Shown: positions 19,370-20,081 of the stretch, one piece after another
Layout of the letters: each line of letters starts with the position of its first letter
Numbering within the stretch: the stretch's first letter is position 1
From: a virus
IMG/VR virus record: IMGVR_UViG_3300046804_001095
Location: 1 to 20,081 of that record
DNA length: 20,081 bases
Strand: one strand, 5' to 3'
Notes under the pieces: model-generated
The model's input: only the letters and a program-made list of their open reading frames with translations
The model's database searches: none
Told to the model about the DNA's origin: nothing
Translations under genes and position numbers: made by a program

Positions 19370-20081
19370 CTACTCCTTAAAGATTACCTTGTCAAGGTGG
19401 AAGGTACGTCCCACACCCGCAGAGGTGGGTTCACAACTTACCTCAACTTTGGCAAAAGAAACGCCAGTATTTGAGAATCTTGCTGATCCAGTTACCCCTG
19501 TTTCAGCCAAGTTTGCTGCTGAACGAGTAAACGAAAACGTAGTATCTGTTACAGACTCAATAGTTATGGTTCCAGATAAAGACGAGTAGTCGTTAATAGA
19601 GAGCGTTACGTCTTCCCCGACAGAAAATTTGTGGGCTCCTCTAGTAGTTACTGTAACAAGATTACTAGCTACCGCTACAGCAGATACAGCTACTGTTCTA
19701 GTTCCGGGAGCTACTATGTCCATATAGGCCCAACGATCATGTCTATTAATTACCATAGAGGTAGTTTTTTCTCTTAAAAAGCCTGTGCTTTCTGCGTACC
19801 ACTTTAGCTTCAAAGTATAAGTTCCATAAGCGTCCTCATTTTCTGGCTTTATTGCAATCGAGGTGTAGTAGCCAGTTACTGGGTCTATATCAATTAGGTC
19901 AGTAATAATTCCAAAACTAGTTGCTGCTGTAGAAGTTACTTTACAGAACGCTGCCCCCTGAGTTAATAACTCATCAAAAATTGTTCCTCTAGAAATAGAT
20001 CTTTTTAGGTTTGCTGATACCCCATTCCAACCACTTAAATTTAATTCAAAAGATGGGGAGGCTAGAAGTGTTCCTGAGATT
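19370..20081 (-). CDS. Minor tail/receptor-binding protein, C-terminal part (5' end outside window)
   Basis: The frame is open from the right edge for 236 codons to the stop at 19370, so the gene enters from outside. It begins with a jelly-roll, carbohydrate-binding-module-like pattern: SPSFELNLSGWNG, a Tyr/Ser-rich strand set (VTGYYTSIAIKPEN, YTLKLKWYAESTGF) and, at the very end, VSFAKVEVSCEPTSAGVGRTFHLDKVIFKE. Between APGTRT and the last strands lies an unrelated small beta module (VTVTTRGAHKFSVGEDVTLS ... GTITIESVTDTTFSFTRSAANLA...TGSA) of the type found repeatedly in phage tail proteins. The set fits a host-surface-binding minor tail protein or fibre. It is an internal piece of a larger protein, so overall size and trimer signals cannot be judged. 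Confidence 0.7.
   Translation of the reverse strand, partial: ISGTLLASPSFELNLSGWNGVSANLKRSISRGTIFDELLTQGAAFCKVTSTAATSFGIITDLIDIDPVTGYYTSIAIKPENEDAYGTYTLKLKWYAESTGFLREKTTSMVINRHDRWAYMDIVAPGTRTVAVSAVAVASNLVTVTTRGAHKFSVGEDVTLSINDYSSLSGTITIESVTDTTFSFTRSAANLAETGVTGSARFSNTGVSFAKVEVSCEPTSAGVGRTFHLDKVIFKE

Noticed and set aside
1-20081. tRNA, rRNA, integrase or transposase genes
   Set aside because: I looked on both strands and saw no cloverleaf-like segments, recombinase motifs or terminal repeats that would support them.

Overview
This window looks like the DNA-replication half of a tailed, lytic-type phage that infects an actinobacterium. Two WhiB-family regulators point to an actinobacterial host, because WhiB is essentially confined to Actinobacteria and their phages. 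The AT-leaning composition and gene content would fit a phage of low-GC planktonic Actinobacteria. That host assignment is inference. I see no integrase, repressor cassette, tRNA, rRNA, insertion sequence or CRISPR array.

Layout. Positions 2-388 hold the 3' end of a CHAP-type endolysin gene on the + strand. It ends at a perfect bidirectional terminator (398-430), where a long leftward gene train also ends. Everything else reads on the minus strand, from right to left. It starts with the 3' part of a minor-tail/carbohydrate-binding protein (19370-20081) and a small three-helix membrane protein. The replication operon follows: a lambda-O-like winged-helix initiator, a DnaC-like AAA+ loader, a SWIM-type zinc protein, an unknown protein, DnaB helicase, WhiB, two small proteins, DnaG-type primase, a SNF2 helicase and a ribbon-helix-helix protein. 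Next come a small heat-shock protein, an unknown protein, a MerR-like DNA-binding protein, a gp32-like ssDNA-binding protein and a family A DNA polymerase. The last block is recombination and nucleotide metabolism: a RecA-like recombinase, three PD-(D/E)XK-type nucleases (one with Cas4-like Fe-S cysteines), a second WhiB with unusual cysteine spacing, zinc-ribbon proteins, a UvsY-like coiled-coil protein, a dNMP kinase, a SpoVS-like protein and a metallophosphoesterase.

How it works together. Initiator, loader, helicase, primase, polymerase and SSB form a nearly self-sufficient replisome. RecA, the nucleases and a possible mediator suggest recombination-dependent replication or repair. Most junctions overlap by 1-30 nt, with many ATGA, GTGA or TAATG joints, so translational coupling is probably widespread. 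Several starts were moved inward from the longest reading frame on Shine-Dalgarno and overlap evidence.

The most interesting structures are non-coding or overprinted. (1) A cluster of palindromes, including a perfect 15-bp inverted repeat, lies inside the linker-coding part of the initiator gene, where lambda keeps its origin. (2) Hairpins occupy the translation-start regions of the initiator, ssDNA-binding protein and Hsp20 genes. (3) A 13-bp hairpin lies between the SSB and polymerase genes. There is no gene-free stretch longer than about 90 bases.
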